In this document: positions 7,927 to 16,895 of the stretch, piece by piece
Layout of the letters: every line of letters starts with the position of its first letter
Numbering within the stretch: the first letter of the stretch is position 1
Assembly (NCBI RefSeq): GCF_030866825.1
Contig: NZ_CP133020.1
Location: forward strand, 4,092,001-4,156,000
Source: Rathayibacter sp. SW19
Lineage (GTDB): Bacteria; Actinomycetota; Actinomycetes; Actinomycetales; Microbacteriaceae
Direction: 5' to 3'
DNA length: 64,000 bases
Made by a program: the position numbers and the translations under genes
The notes under the pieces: generated by a model
The model's database searches: none
What the model was told of the DNA's origin: nothing
Seen by the model: only the letters and a program-made list of their open reading frames with translations

Positions 7927-8715
7927 TCACTTGATGGCGCCGGCCGCGAGGCCGCGCTCGAACATGCCCTGAAGGCACAGATAGGCGACGATCTCCGGGA
8001 TGGCCGTCAGAACGGCGGAGGCCAGGATCTTGGTCTGGTCGCTGCTGAACTCACCCACAAAGAACTGCGGGACCAGCGTGATGGTCTGCGTGTCCTGCGA
8101 CTGCAGGAACACCAGCGGCATCAGGTAGTCGTTCCATGCCCCGATCAGGGTAAAGATCAGCACCGCCGCGGCGATGGGCCTGGTGAGCGGGATGACCAGG
8201 TAAAGGAACCCGCGCATCGAGGTCGCCCCGTCGACACGGGCCGCCTCGAACATCTCATCGGGCAGGCCGTTGATGAAGTTGCGCGTCAGCAGGACGGCGA
8301 ACGGGACCTGCAACGCCGCGAGCGGCAGGATCACCGCCCAGTATGTGTTGAACAGCCCGAGCGCCTGGGTGGTCGCGAACAGCGGCGTGAGCAGCACAAC
8401 CTCGGGCAGGGTGAGGCAGGCCAGCAGCATCCAGAAGTAGACCTCGCGGAAACGGATGTGCAGTTTGGCGAAACCGTAGGCCGCGAGCATCGTCACACTG
8501 TAGACGAGGATGATCACGCCGGCGGCGATGATGGCGCTGTTCAGGAAGAACCGGAAGAACCCTGGAACCTGGAGGACGTCTCGGTAGTTGCCCCAGCCGT
8601 CACCGGCGAACGAGCCCTGAACCATCCCGACCAGTGGAAAGAGGTAAGGCAGCACTAGCAGTGTCGCCAGGATCTGGAGGAGGCCTTTGCCCCACCAGCT
8701 GCGGACCTCGAACAT
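7927..8715 (-). CDS. Carbohydrate ABC transporter permease, MalG type
   Basis: A 262-residue inner-membrane permease with six predicted hydrophobic segments. The cytoplasmic EAA loop is clear: EMFEAARVDGATSMRGFLYL followed by VIPLTRP, where an ATPase subunit docks. Its start overlaps the stop of the MalF-type permease gene by one base. With the MalF partner and the lipoprotein at 9644-11017 it forms a CUT1 importer. No ATP-binding subunit is encoded here, which is common in actinobacteria, where a shared MsiK/UgpC-type ATPase encoded elsewhere energises many sugar importers. Confidence 0.9.
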   Translation of the reverse strand: MFEVRSWWGKGLLQILATLLVLPYLFPLVGMVQGSFAGDGWGNYRDVLQVPGFFRFFLNSAIIAAGVIILVYSVTMLAAYGFAKLHIRFREVYFWMLLACLTLPEVVLLTPLFATTQALGLFNTYWAVILPLAALQVPFAVLLTRNFINGLPDEMFEAARVDGATSMRGFLYLVIPLTRPIAAAVLIFTLIGAWNDYLMPLVFLQSQDTQTITLVPQFFVGEFSSDQTKILASAVLTAIPEIVAYLCLQGMFERGLAAGAIK

Positions 8716-9647
8716 CAGCGGCCTCCTGACTTCTCGCGGCCGCCCACCTGCACGATGATTGCCATGACGAGCGCGATGATCAGCAGGATGATCGATAGGG
8801 AGGCGCCGTAGCCCACGTGGGCCAGTTGGATCGTCATCTGGTAGATGTACGTGCCGAGGAACTGGGTCGCATTGTTGGGACCGGCGATCGTCACCAGCCA
8901 GGGTACGTCGAAGGTCTTAAGCGCCCCGATGGCGCCGAGGATCGCGAGTGCGATGGTGGTGCCACGTAGGCTCGGCCAGATGATGCTGGTTAGGGTCCGC
9001 ACGTTGCCGGCCCCGTCAATGCGGGCCGCTTCGAGAAGCGAGTTGTCGATCTGGCTCATCGCCGCGTAGTAGAGCACGAAGGTGAGCCCCGTCCACTGCC
9101 AGATGGTGATCACCATGATTACCGGCAAGGCGGTCGACTCCTGCCCGATCCACGGCTGGGCGACGAACCCGAGGCCGATGTGGTCGAGCACCCAGTTGAG
9201 CTGGCCGTCGGCGGCGAAGATCTGACGGAACACCGGAGCCATGATGGCGGGGGCCAGGACCACGGGGACGAAGATGATCACCTTGTAGACCACTGCGAGC
9301 TTGATGCGCGAGTGCATGATGACCGCGAACACCACGCCGATCACGGTCTGCAGGCCGAAGGTGACCATGAAGAATGCGACCGTGTGCCAGATCGACTTCC
9401 AAAACACCGGGTCGTTGAAGATGTTGACGTAGTTCCGCAGTCCGATGGACTCGGGGTCGGGACTCGCCCCGTCCCAGTTGAGAGTCGAGATGTATCCGGT
9501 GTAGCCGATGCAGTAGTAGATCAGCCCTGCGCTGAGAACAAGAGCCGGCAGGATCCACGGCACCCCGGATGAGTGGAGCCGCCGTCGGCGGCGCGGCCGA
9601 CTCGAAGAGTCGACCGCGCTGCTCAACCATTTGGTGGAGACGGTCAT
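8715..9647 (-). CDS. Sugar ABC transporter permease, MalF type
   Basis: A 310-residue inner-membrane permease, the partner of the MalG-type subunit. After a basic N-terminus (RPRRRRRLHSS) it has about six membrane segments. The EAA loop reads SLLEAARIDGAGNVRTLTSI, then IWPSLRGTT. It overlaps the substrate-binding protein gene by 4 bp (ATGA) and the MalG gene by 1 bp, so the three are co-translated. The CUT1-class architecture points to an oligosaccharide or glycoside rather than a monosaccharide, consistent with the GH5 enzyme encoded in the same block. Confidence 0.9.
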   Translation of the reverse strand: MTVSTKWLSSAVDSSSRPRRRRRLHSSGVPWILPALVLSAGLIYYCIGYTGYISTLNWDGASPDPESIGLRNYVNIFNDPVFWKSIWHTVAFFMVTFGLQTVIGVVFAVIMHSRIKLAVVYKVIIFVPVVLAPAIMAPVFRQIFAADGQLNWVLDHIGLGFVAQPWIGQESTALPVIMVITIWQWTGLTFVLYYAAMSQIDNSLLEAARIDGAGNVRTLTSIIWPSLRGTTIALAILGAIGALKTFDVPWLVTIAGPNNATQFLGTYIYQMTIQLAHVGYGASLSIILLIIALVMAIIVQVGGREKSGGR

Positions 9648-11017
9648 CCGTTCGCCTTGACCGCGTCCGCCGCCTGTTGCAGTGTCGTCGCGGCTGCCTG
9701 CGGGGTCGCGCTTCCGCTTCCGACCGACTGCGCGGCGGCGAGGAAGGCGTTCTCGATGTCGGCGTTCAGCAGGGCGAACCGCGGTTCGTTGATGGAGACC
9801 GTGCCCTTGAGGTAGGCGTTTACCGGGTCAGTCTGCAGAGTCGGATCCACGAACTTGATGGTGCTGAAGTCCGGCGCGATGCCCTTGAGGACCGGGGTGG
9901 TGTCGAGCCGGTCGGCTACGACCTGCTGGCCCGCCTTGCTGGTGGACATCCACTTCACGAAGGTCTCGGCTGCTGCGCTGTGCTTCGACTTGCTCGCCAC
10001 CGCCAGACCGTAGTCGGCATCACCGAACATCTCGCTCGTGTTGCCCATGCCCGCGACATCCGGGAACGTGATTGGCAGGATGGGGAACGGCTTGGCGCCT
10101 GCAACACCCGCGGCCGAGATGGCCTGGGTCATCGCATCCTGTGTCGCATACTGCGTGTACCAGCTGCCCATCATCACCATCGCGTACTTGCCGGTCAGGA
10201 AGGCGTTGTTGATGTCCGGGTACTGCTGAGCGCCCAGCGCGCCCTTCTGCATGATGCCGCTGTCGAAGAGGTCCTTCCAGATCTTCAGCGTCTGCACGAT
10301 CTGGGGCGAGTCCCATTTGGCATCGCCCTTGGAAGCCTTGGTCCAGTAGCCGGGCTCGACCGAGTTCGAGATGGCCTGCAGGGTGTCCTGGTCGAAGCCC
10401 TCTTGCGAGGCACCCTGCGCGAAGCAGCCGACTCCGTTGCTCGCGAAGGTGTCGCAGACCTTCTTCCACTCGTCGAGCGTCTTCGGCGGCTGCAGGTTGT
10501 ACTTCTTGAACAGCTCGGCGTTGTACCAGAGCGAACCAGCGTACGATGAGCCGACCGGAAGCGCGGTCAGCTTGCCCTTCGCGGTGAGCCCGTCGACGGC
10601 GATGCTCGCGATCTGGGACTTCCAGTCGCTGCCGAGCGCCTTCTCGACGACCGGGGTGAGGTCTTCGGCGTAGCTGCCGAACTGCTGCACGTAGGCACCG
10701 GGCTGCAGGTCGAACACGTCAGGTCCGCTGTCGGAGGCGAGAGCAGGACGCATCGCGGCCTGGTAGTCGGAGATGCCGACCAGCTTGAAGTTGACTTTGA
10801 TGTCCGGATATTCCTTGTTGAACGCGGCGATGAACGCTTTCGCCTCGTCCGAGTTGGTGGGCGTCCAGCCCCACCAGTTGATCGTTCCGCTCGTCGCAGA
10901 GCCAGCCTCTCCCTGGCTGGAGCCGGAGCAGGCGGCCAGCCCCATGCCCGCCAGGCTGGCAACCGCCAGGGCGGCGATCGACCGAAGCACTGTTTTCGAT
11001 GTGAATGTGAATCGCAT
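9644..11017 (-). CDS. Extracellular sugar-binding lipoprotein of ABC transporter
   Basis: A 457-residue solute-binding protein. The signal peptide runs to a lipobox LAAC with the lipidated Cys at residue 30 and is followed by a Ser/Gly linker, so the protein is anchored to the outer face of the membrane. The mature part has typical CUT1 family blocks, including INWWGWTPTNSDEAKAFIAA and GKYAMVMMGSWYTQYA. I chose the ATG at 11017 because AAAGGA lies 5 bp upstream and the signal peptide starts there; longer in-frame extensions have no protein character. It is the first gene of a six-gene operon ending with the aldo/keto reductase, downstream of a promoter with palindromic sites (11164-11220). 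Confidence 0.9.
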   Translation of the reverse strand: MRFTFTSKTVLRSIAALAVASLAGMGLAACSGSSQGEAGSATSGTINWWGWTPTNSDEAKAFIAAFNKEYPDIKVNFKLVGISDYQAAMRPALASDSGPDVFDLQPGAYVQQFGSYAEDLTPVVEKALGSDWKSQIASIAVDGLTAKGKLTALPVGSSYAGSLWYNAELFKKYNLQPPKTLDEWKKVCDTFASNGVGCFAQGASQEGFDQDTLQAISNSVEPGYWTKASKGDAKWDSPQIVQTLKIWKDLFDSGIMQKGALGAQQYPDINNAFLTGKYAMVMMGSWYTQYATQDAMTQAISAAGVAGAKPFPILPITFPDVAGMGNTSEMFGDADYGLAVASKSKHSAAAETFVKWMSTSKAGQQVVADRLDTTPVLKGIAPDFSTIKFVDPTLQTDPVNAYLKGTVSINEPRFALLNADIENAFLAAAQSVGSGSATPQAAATTLQQAADAVKANG

Positions 11018-11163
11018 GTCAGTCCTTTTGCATCGCGGACACGTCACCGCGTCCGAGTTGGCGCCGGGACAGCAGACCCGACGCGGTCGAAGTTCGTCGA
11101 GGTCATGAGACCTCGTCGTCTTCGTGTGGCACGTCCGTGGGACACGCCGTGGCATTGAATTCG

Positions 11164-11220
11164 AATGTAGCCACAGCGATAACTTGAAGTCAAGTTTTAC
11201 ATCAAACTTGGAAACATTTC
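11164..11220 (-). promoter_or_regulatory. Promoter and operator candidates of the sugar ABC operon
   Basis: Read on the minus strand, TTGACT (11193-11188) and TACATT (11169-11164) are separated by 18 bp and make a plausible sigma-70 promoter 147 bp upstream of the lipoprotein gene. AACTTGA-AG-TCAAGTT (11181-11196) is a 7-bp inverted repeat lying across the -35 box. GAAACATTTC (11211-11220) lies just upstream and recurs at 21204-21213 in front of the GH5 gene. The neighbouring LacI-type protein is the obvious candidate to bind one or both. Confidence 0.5.
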
Positions 11221-11274
11221 GTTTCGAATGTGCGCTTGAGGACCGCAGGGCGACCCTGCAGAGCGGGCCAGGCT

Positions 11275-12315
11275 CTAGGAACGCGGAGCGGCGGTGCTCT
11301 CGCGCACCACGAGCGACGTCGCCATGTCGACGCGACTGAATGCGAGCTCCGGCTCGTCGCGCAGCCTGGTCACCAGGTGCGTGGCCTGCTCGGCCATCTC
11401 GGCCAGCGGGACACGAACCGTGGTCATCGGGGGCCCGGCCCACTGGGCTATCGCCAGATCGTCGTAGCCAACCACCGACAGGTCATCCGGCACCCGGAGG
11501 CCGAGAATCCGCGCGGCCTCGTAGACGCCGAGCGCCTGCAGGTCGCTGGAGGCGAAGATCGCGGTCGGTGGCTCGGCCGACGAGAGGAGCTCGCGGGCCT
11601 CGGTGAATCCGTCGTCGCGATGGAAGTTGCCCGGGCGAATGTAGTCGCGGCGCACCGCGATACCCGCCGCTTCGAGCGCCGCGCGATAGCCGGACAGGCG
11701 GGCGGTCGAGGCCATCATGCTGTCCGGCCCCGTGATGATCGCAATGCGCTCGTGGCCGAGCTCGATCAGGTGCCGCGTTGCGAGGAATCCGCCGTTCCAG
11801 TCGGCCGAGCCAATCGAGGGCGCATCGGAGGCCGGGGCACCGTACGGGTCGATCATCACGATCGGGATAGCACGGCTGCGCAGCCGTGCCTTGTCTTTCT
11901 CGGGCAGCAGGGAGGCGACAAGGATGATGCCGAGCGGCTGCCTGCGCAGCACGCCGTCCACCCACCCGCGCCCGGGCAGATGGGAGTCCTCCGCACCGGT
12001 GACGACCATGCCGATGCCCTGCTCGCGGGCAACCCGCTCGATGCCGACGATGGCCGCCCCGCCGAACGGGCTGTCGATCTCGTAGCAGAGCACCTCTATC
12101 AGCGGGGCGGTGCTCTGAGCGCTGAGGCGGCGGTTGTAGTTCCGCTCGTCGAGCAGGGACTCGATGCGGCTGCGCGTGTCATCCGAGACACCGCTGCGTC
12201 CGTTCAGCACCTTAGAGACCGTGGCGACCGACACCTTCGCGAGCGCGGCGACTTCGGAGAGCGTGGCCCGCGTGTGCGGCGCTTCGCCCGTGGCGTCATG
12301 TTCCATAGGCCTCAT
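11275..12315 (-). CDS. LacI family transcriptional regulator
   Basis: About 346 residues. The N-terminal headpiece is ATLSEVAALAKVSVATVSKV followed by LNGRSGVSDDTR, the classic LacI helix-turn-helix plus hinge. The remainder is a periplasmic-binding-like sugar-sensing domain with ELGHERIAIITGP and VVGYDDLAIAQWAGPPMTTV, the latter being the usual effector-contact loop. The start is ambiguous: ATGs at 12315 and 12306 are both reasonable, while a longer extension to 12384 is Arg/Pro-rich and unlikely. It is encoded just upstream of the ABC operon on the same strand and divergently from the heme-degrading-domain/dehydrogenase/lactonase genes. It therefore probably represses the sugar genes until the ligand or an intermediate binds. 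Confidence 0.88.
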   Translation of the reverse strand: MRPMEHDATGEAPHTRATLSEVAALAKVSVATVSKVLNGRSGVSDDTRSRIESLLDERNYNRRLSAQSTAPLIEVLCYEIDSPFGGAAIVGIERVAREQGIGMVVTGAEDSHLPGRGWVDGVLRRQPLGIILVASLLPEKDKARLRSRAIPIVMIDPYGAPASDAPSIGSADWNGGFLATRHLIELGHERIAIITGPDSMMASTARLSGYRAALEAAGIAVRRDYIRPGNFHRDDGFTEARELLSSAEPPTAIFASSDLQALGVYEAARILGLRVPDDLSVVGYDDLAIAQWAGPPMTTVRVPLAEMAEQATHLVTRLRDEPELAFSRVDMATSLVVRESTAAPRS

Positions 12316-12445
12316 GGTATCTGCGGCCACACGTCGGGCCCGCCCGACAAGGCGGGGCGGTTGACGGCGTGCTGGCGAGCTCATAGGCTGACTTTTCAGA
12401 TAGTTTTCTCTTGCCTACCGAAACCTTACATCGAAGAGGATGTCA

Positions 12446-12940
12446 ATGACGATCACCGATGCAGAATTCGAACTCGAATCCCTGCTCGCCGACGAAGACG
12501 CCGCATGGCTCGAACGCTTCGGCTACGACGACGCCTGGCGACTCGGCATCTGGTCGGTCGAGCGGCTCCGGGCGGACCGTCTCGTGGGTGCCGTGACGAT
12601 CTTCCTCGGCGATCAGTGTGTGTTCCACGCGGCGCTTCCCGGCACGAGCGCCGATCTTGACCTCTGGCTGGATCGCAAGGTTCGCATCGTCAGGACATAT
12701 GCACGCAGCTTATTCTTCGTGAAGCGGCTGTTCCTCTCGCAGGGTCGCGACTTCGCCACGGAGTCGCTCTACGATCCCCGTCAGCTGATGGCGGCCGGCG
12801 GTGGCATGCCCATCCGCGTCGGCGACGCGCCCACCGGTGTCATCGCCTTCTCCGGCTGGCACGAAGAGGGCGAGCACCCTCTCGCCGTCGAAGCGCTGCG
12901 CGCACTGGCGGCCACACAGCGTGGGGATGCAGGTGCCTGA
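12446..12940 (+). CDS. Heme-degrading-domain (GlcG/HbpS, UPF0303-like) protein
   Basis: A protein of 164 residues. The pattern RLVGAVTIFLGDQCVFHAAL, DLDLWLDRKVRIVRTYARSL and the C-terminal GGGMPIRVGDAPTGVIAFSG match the GlcG/HbpS ('haem_degrading') fold, whose members are often found in sugar-acid and glycolate operons with unclear roles. I preferred the ATG at 12446 over that at 12440 because GAAGAGGA then lies at the right distance. It is the first gene of a plus-strand trio and overlaps the SDR gene by 14 bp, so it is co-translated with the dehydrogenase and lactonase. Function in the pathway is unknown. Confidence 0.75.
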   Translation: MTITDAEFELESLLADEDAAWLERFGYDDAWRLGIWSVERLRADRLVGAVTIFLGDQCVFHAALPGTSADLDLWLDRKVRIVRTYARSLFFVKRLFLSQGRDFATESLYDPRQLMAAGGGMPIRVGDAPTGVIAFSGWHEEGEHPLAVEALRALAATQRGDAGA

Positions 12941-13700
12941 GTTCGCCCGCTACCCGTCGCTTGCCGGGCGCACCGCGTTCGTCAGCGGGGGTGCCTCCGG
13001 TCTCGGAGCCGAGTTCGTCTCCCAGCTCGCCGCGCAGGGCTCCCGCGTCGCGTTCGTCGACATCGACGAGGATGCGGCGGCCCGGCTGGTCGCCGAGATC
13101 GCAGACCGCGGCGAGCCCGAGCCGTATTTCCAGGTCATCGACGTGCGCGACATCCCGGCACTGCAGCTTGCGATCGCGCGTGCATTCGACCGCCTCGGAC
13201 CGATCACCGTCCTCGTCAACAATGCCGCAAACGACACCCGCCGCACGGTGTCCGACCTCGATCTCGCCGCATGGGACGACGGGATCGCCGTGAACGTGCG
13301 GCACCACTTCTTCGCGGCGCAGGCCGTGCAGCCGATGATGAAGGCCGCCGGCGGAGGCTCGATCATCAACCTCGGATCCATCAGCGCGCACATCGACCTG
13401 GTCGACCTCCCCGTCTACATCACCGCGAAAGCCGGCATCGAAGGCCTGACGCGCACGCTGGCCCGCGAGTTCGGTGGCGACGGAATCCGCGTGAACGCCA
13501 TCATCCCCGGCTGGATCATGACGGAGCGGCAGCTCACCAGCTGGGTCGGAGAAGCGGAGCACGAGAAGATCTTGGCCGCCCAGTGCCTGCCCGAGCTCTT
13601 GTACCCTGCGGATGTGGCCCGCATGATGCTCTGGCTGGCAGCCGACGACTCCCGGCTGGCGACCGCGCAGACCTGGGTAGTGGATGGAGGCTGGCAATGA
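12927..13700 (+). CDS. Short-chain dehydrogenase, probable aldose 1-dehydrogenase
   Basis: A classical SDR of 257 residues. GGASGLG (residues 21-27) binds the dinucleotide, Asp45 at the end of beta-2 indicates NAD preference, NNAAN (98-102) is the family motif, and the catalytic set is Ser151 or Ser153, Tyr164 and Lys168 (YITAK). The start at 12927 has GGGG upstream; a longer frame starting earlier only shadows the previous gene. Overlaps of 14 bp upstream and 4 bp downstream (ATGA with the lactonase gene) tie it to its neighbours. Next to a lactonase and a sugar-acid dehydratase, the inferred reaction is oxidation of a pentose or deoxyhexose at C1 to its lactone. Confidence 0.82.
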   Translation: MQVPEFARYPSLAGRTAFVSGGASGLGAEFVSQLAAQGSRVAFVDIDEDAAARLVAEIADRGEPEPYFQVIDVRDIPALQLAIARAFDRLGPITVLVNNAANDTRRTVSDLDLAAWDDGIAVNVRHHFFAAQAVQPMMKAAGGGSIINLGSISAHIDLVDLPVYITAKAGIEGLTRTLAREFGGDGIRVNAIIPGWIMTERQLTSWVGEAEHEKILAAQCLPELLYPADVARMMLWLAADDSRLATAQTWVVDGGWQ

Positions 13701-14560
13701 GAGCCGAGCAGATCACGCCGCCGGTGACCTGGCACGGCGAAGGGCCGTTCTGGGATCGCGTCGGGCAGCGGATGCTCGTCGTCGACATGCTCGCGGGCGC
13801 CGTCGTCGACCTCACCTCGCAACCTCAACCCGTGCGCCACGACGTCGGAAGCCCGGTTGCCGCGGTCATCCGCCGACGTGCCGCGAGCGGATTCATCGTG
13901 GCAACCGAGCACGGCTTCTCGCACTTCGACGAGGAGTTCTCCCTCGAACGCCGGCTCCCCGACATGCTCGCCGACCCCGCCATCCGCCTCAACGAGGGCG
14001 GCTGCGACCCGAGAGGTCGCTTCTTCTGCGGCACGATGGCCTACGACGAGGCGCCGGGCGCGGCATCCCTCTATCGCCTGGAGGCCGATGGCTCGACCTC
14101 GATCGCACTGACGGGCATCACCATCTCGAACGGCCTGCAATGGAGTCACGATGGTGCACACGCATACTACGTCGACACTCCGACCCGGCGCGTCGACGTG
14201 TTCGACTTCGACCCCGTCGACGGTTCGTTTCACGGACGGCGGCCGTTCGTCGAATTCAGCGACGAGGTCGCCGGGGCGCCGGACGGCATGGCGATCGACG
14301 CCGAGGGCGGGCTGTGGGTCGCGCTCTGGGGCGGAGGCGCGGTGCGACGCTACGACGCTACCGGAATCCTCAGCGAGATCGTCGAGGTGCCCGGTGTCAT
14401 GCACACGAGCGCCGCGGCGTTCGGGGGTCCTGCGCTCGACACGCTGTACGTCACGTCGTCACGGCAGCATCTGGCCGACGACGCCGAACCGCAGGCAGGG
14501 GCTGTCTTCGCGGTGCGGCCGGGAGTGAGAGGCGCACTTCTCAACGACTACGCCGGCTGA
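13697..14560 (+). CDS. SMP-30/gluconolactonase family sugar lactonase
   Basis: A 287-residue six-bladed beta-propeller lactonase that hydrolyses sugar lactones to sugar acids using a divalent metal. The expected metal ligands are visible: Glu in WHGEGPFWD, Asn in ITISNGLQWS and Asp in GAPDGMAIDAEGGLWVA. RLNEGGCDPRGRFFCGTM is another family hallmark. Its ATG overlaps the stop of the SDR gene (ATGA), so dehydrogenase and lactonase are made together. The 3' end overlaps the convergent aldehyde dehydrogenase gene by 13 bp. This is step two of the inferred oxidative sugar pathway. Confidence 0.87.
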   Translation: MRAEQITPPVTWHGEGPFWDRVGQRMLVVDMLAGAVVDLTSQPQPVRHDVGSPVAAVIRRRAASGFIVATEHGFSHFDEEFSLERRLPDMLADPAIRLNEGGCDPRGRFFCGTMAYDEAPGAASLYRLEADGSTSIALTGITISNGLQWSHDGAHAYYVDTPTRRVDVFDFDPVDGSFHGRRPFVEFSDEVAGAPDGMAIDAEGGLWVALWGGGAVRRYDATGILSEIVEVPGVMHTSAAAFGGPALDTLYVTSSRQHLADDAEPQAGAVFAVRPGVRGALLNDYAG

Positions 14561-16014
14561 CCGGCCGCCGGCGAACCGTCGACGATCCGCGGGATGTCCC
14601 ACGGGTTCGACTCCTGTAAGGCGGGCGGCAGCAGGGCATCCGGGGTGCCCTGGTACGCGACGGGCCGAAGGAACCGCGCGATCGCGGCCGTGCCGACCGA
14701 CGTGAAGTGCGGTGCGGTCGTGGCGGGATAGGGTCCGCCGTGCTGTTGCGCGTAGGTCACCGAGACTCCGGTCGGCCACTCGTTCCACAGCACGCGCCCG
14801 GCCTTCGCGGCGAGCAGTTCCAGGAGATCGCCGACGTGGTCGTCCTCCTCGCCGTGCACCGTCGCCGTCAGCTGGCCCTGCAGGACGCGTGCCACGGTGC
14901 GCAGCTCGTCCTCCGAGGTGTAACGCACGATCAGCGCCGCCGGGCCGAAATGCTCCTCGAGCAGTTCGTCGGCGTGCGCGATGAGCGTCGTCGCGTCCGT
15001 GCCGTACACGGTCGGCATCGGCTGGTCGAGGCGATCGAGCGAGCCGGCCAGCAGGTCGACGTCGTCGCGATCCGAAAGAGGAGCCAGCCTCTCGTAGAAC
15101 CCCTCGCGAATCGCATCCGAAAGCATCGGACCGCCGGCGCTGGCGCGCACCGCATCGACGACGAGTCCGGTCAGGGCCGACGACTCCGGCACCAGCAGCA
15201 CGCCCGGCTTCGTGCAGAACTGACCGACGCCGAGGCTCATCGACGCAGCGAAGCCGTCGGCGATCTGCTGGGGACGAGTTCCGGCAGCAGCGGCCGTCAC
15301 GAAGACGGGATTCACGCTGCCCAGCTCGCCGTAGAACGGGATCGGTTCGGGCCGCGAGGCCGCCAGGTCGAACAGGGCACGACCTCCGCCGAGAGACCCG
15401 GTGAAGGTCGCGACCGTCAGTCGCGGGTCGAGAACTAGGGTGCGGCCCACCTCGCGTCCTTCCACCAGCGCGAAGACACCTCGGGGAGCCCCGGACTCCG
15501 AGAGCGCGGCGTGCAGGTGCCCGGCCACCGCGCGGCTGAGCTCGGGATGCGCCGAATGCGCCTTCACGACGACCGGTGCGCCCGCAGCGATCGCCGCGGC
15601 CGTGTCGCCGCCGGCGACCGAGAACGCGAACGGGAAGTTGCTCGCCGCGAAGACCGCTGCAGGGCCCAGGGGGCGGAACACTCGTCGAAGGTCGGGTCGC
15701 GCGCCCATCGGCCAATCGGGATCGGCATGGTCGATCGTCGCCTCAAGATAGCGTCCGTCCTCGACCGCCTCGGCGAACAGCCGGAGCTGGAACGTCGTGC
15801 GCACCAGCTCGCCTCTGAGGCGGGGGCCCGTCAGGTGACTCTCGCGCATCGCGAGCTCGACGATCGCCTCCGAGTCGGCGTCCAGCCGGTCGGCGATCGC
15901 CCGCAGCCACCCGGCGCGCTCCCCCGGTGACGAGACGGCGAGCAGGGGAGCTGCCGCTGCAGCATCCGTCATCGCCGTCTCGAGGTCGGTGGTGGTCTGG
16001 TCCGCCGATGTCAC
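14548..16014 (-). CDS. Aldehyde dehydrogenase, 2-oxoglutarate semialdehyde dehydrogenase type
   Basis: A 488-residue NAD(P)-dependent aldehyde dehydrogenase. Asn126 in ASNFPFAFS, Glu230 in FYGELGSVNPVFV and the catalytic Cys267 in LGVGQFCTKPGVLLVP are in place. The 'E-x-x-S-V-N-P-V' and 'G-Q-F-C-T-x-P-G' wording is that of alpha-ketoglutarate semialdehyde dehydrogenases, which complete oxidative pentose breakdown by forming 2-oxoglutarate. The gene overlaps the FAH-fold dehydratase gene by 4 bp (ATGA), supporting that role. It is the last gene of the minus-strand GH5-to-ALDH operon and converges on the lactonase gene. Confidence 0.85.
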   Translation of the reverse strand: MTSADQTTTDLETAMTDAAAAAPLLAVSSPGERAGWLRAIADRLDADSEAIVELAMRESHLTGPRLRGELVRTTFQLRLFAEAVEDGRYLEATIDHADPDWPMGARPDLRRVFRPLGPAAVFAASNFPFAFSVAGGDTAAAIAAGAPVVVKAHSAHPELSRAVAGHLHAALSESGAPRGVFALVEGREVGRTLVLDPRLTVATFTGSLGGGRALFDLAASRPEPIPFYGELGSVNPVFVTAAAAGTRPQQIADGFAASMSLGVGQFCTKPGVLLVPESSALTGLVVDAVRASAGGPMLSDAIREGFYERLAPLSDRDDVDLLAGSLDRLDQPMPTVYGTDATTLIAHADELLEEHFGPAALIVRYTSEDELRTVARVLQGQLTATVHGEEDDHVGDLLELLAAKAGRVLWNEWPTGVSVTYAQQHGGPYPATTAPHFTSVGTAAIARFLRPVAYQGTPDALLPPALQESNPWDIPRIVDGSPAAGQPA

Positions 16015-16895
16015 TGTCTTGCTCCTTCGTGTCGGCCCACTTCAACGACTGGGTTCGACAGACGTCCGATGCCGGAGATGTCGACCACGACCTCGTCGCC
16101 GGGCAGCAGCGTGAAATCCGCCTCGGGCACGACGCCGGTGCCCGTCAGCATGATCACCCCGTCGGGGAAGTCGAGTCCCTGGTAGAGCCAGTCCGCGAGG
16201 TCGTCGAGGCGCCTGGCCATCTGGCCGGTCGAAGCGGCGCCCGCGAACTCCAGCCCACCGTCGCGCCGGATCTCCAGGCCGATCTCGAAGGGACCCTTGA
16301 CCGTCCACGCCGGGACGATCTCGGGGCCGAGCCCGCACGATGCGGTGTAAATCTTCGCCTGCGGCAGGTAGAGGAGGTTCTCCCCTTCGATCGACCGACT
16401 CGACGCATCATCTCCGGGGACATAGCCGAACAACCCGCCGTCGGCATCGAGGACGATCCCGAGTTCCGGCTCGGGAACGTTCCAGGCCGAGTCTGCGCGG
16501 ATGCCGATCGGCGCGCCAGGCCCGATCGCCCGCGCTCCCGTCGACTTGAAGAAGAGCTCGGGACGCTCGGCCACGTAGACACGGTCGTACGGCGTTCCAT
16601 CGCTCGCCTCCTCGATGCGACCGTCGCGACTGCGCAGGTAGGTGACACCCGCTGCCCACACTTCCTGCTGGGGGTCGATCGGAGCGAGCAGACGCTCCGG
16701 CGTGAGCCCCCCGCCGCGCGCGGCGTCGACCGCCGATCGGGCCTCGTGCGCAGGTAGCCTGAGCAACTCGGATAGGCTCATGCCGAGCGGCGAATAGTCG
16801 TCGCCGCGTCGCACGGCCCACACGGCCCGCCCATCGACCTGCGCCCGCACCAGCCCGAGCTCGGGCCGCGCCTGTGACGCTTCGTTCCCGCTCAA
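16011..16895 (-). CDS. FAH-fold 2-keto-3-deoxy-sugar-acid dehydratase (XylX-like)
   Basis: A 294-residue fumarylacetoacetate-hydrolase-fold protein. VWAAGVTYLRSRDGRIEEAS, YVAERPELFFKST and WNVPEPELGIVLD (with the metal-binding Glu pair), then EGENLLYLPQAKIYTASCGL, are close to the wording of the 2-keto-3-deoxypentonate dehydratases that yield 2-oxoglutarate semialdehyde. The only reasonable start is TTG at 16895, which overlaps the IlvD/EDD stop as TTGA; the next in-frame Met is about 40 residues into the fold. The tight coupling with IlvD/EDD and ALDH genes supports successive steps in one pathway. Confidence 0.82.
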   Translation of the reverse strand: MSGNEASQARPELGLVRAQVDGRAVWAVRRGDDYSPLGMSLSELLRLPAHEARSAVDAARGGGLTPERLLAPIDPQQEVWAAGVTYLRSRDGRIEEASDGTPYDRVYVAERPELFFKSTGARAIGPGAPIGIRADSAWNVPEPELGIVLDADGGLFGYVPGDDASSRSIEGENLLYLPQAKIYTASCGLGPEIVPAWTVKGPFEIGLEIRRDGGLEFAGAASTGQMARRLDDLADWLYQGLDFPDGVIMLTGTGVVPEADFTLLPGDEVVVDISGIGRLSNPVVEVGRHEGARQ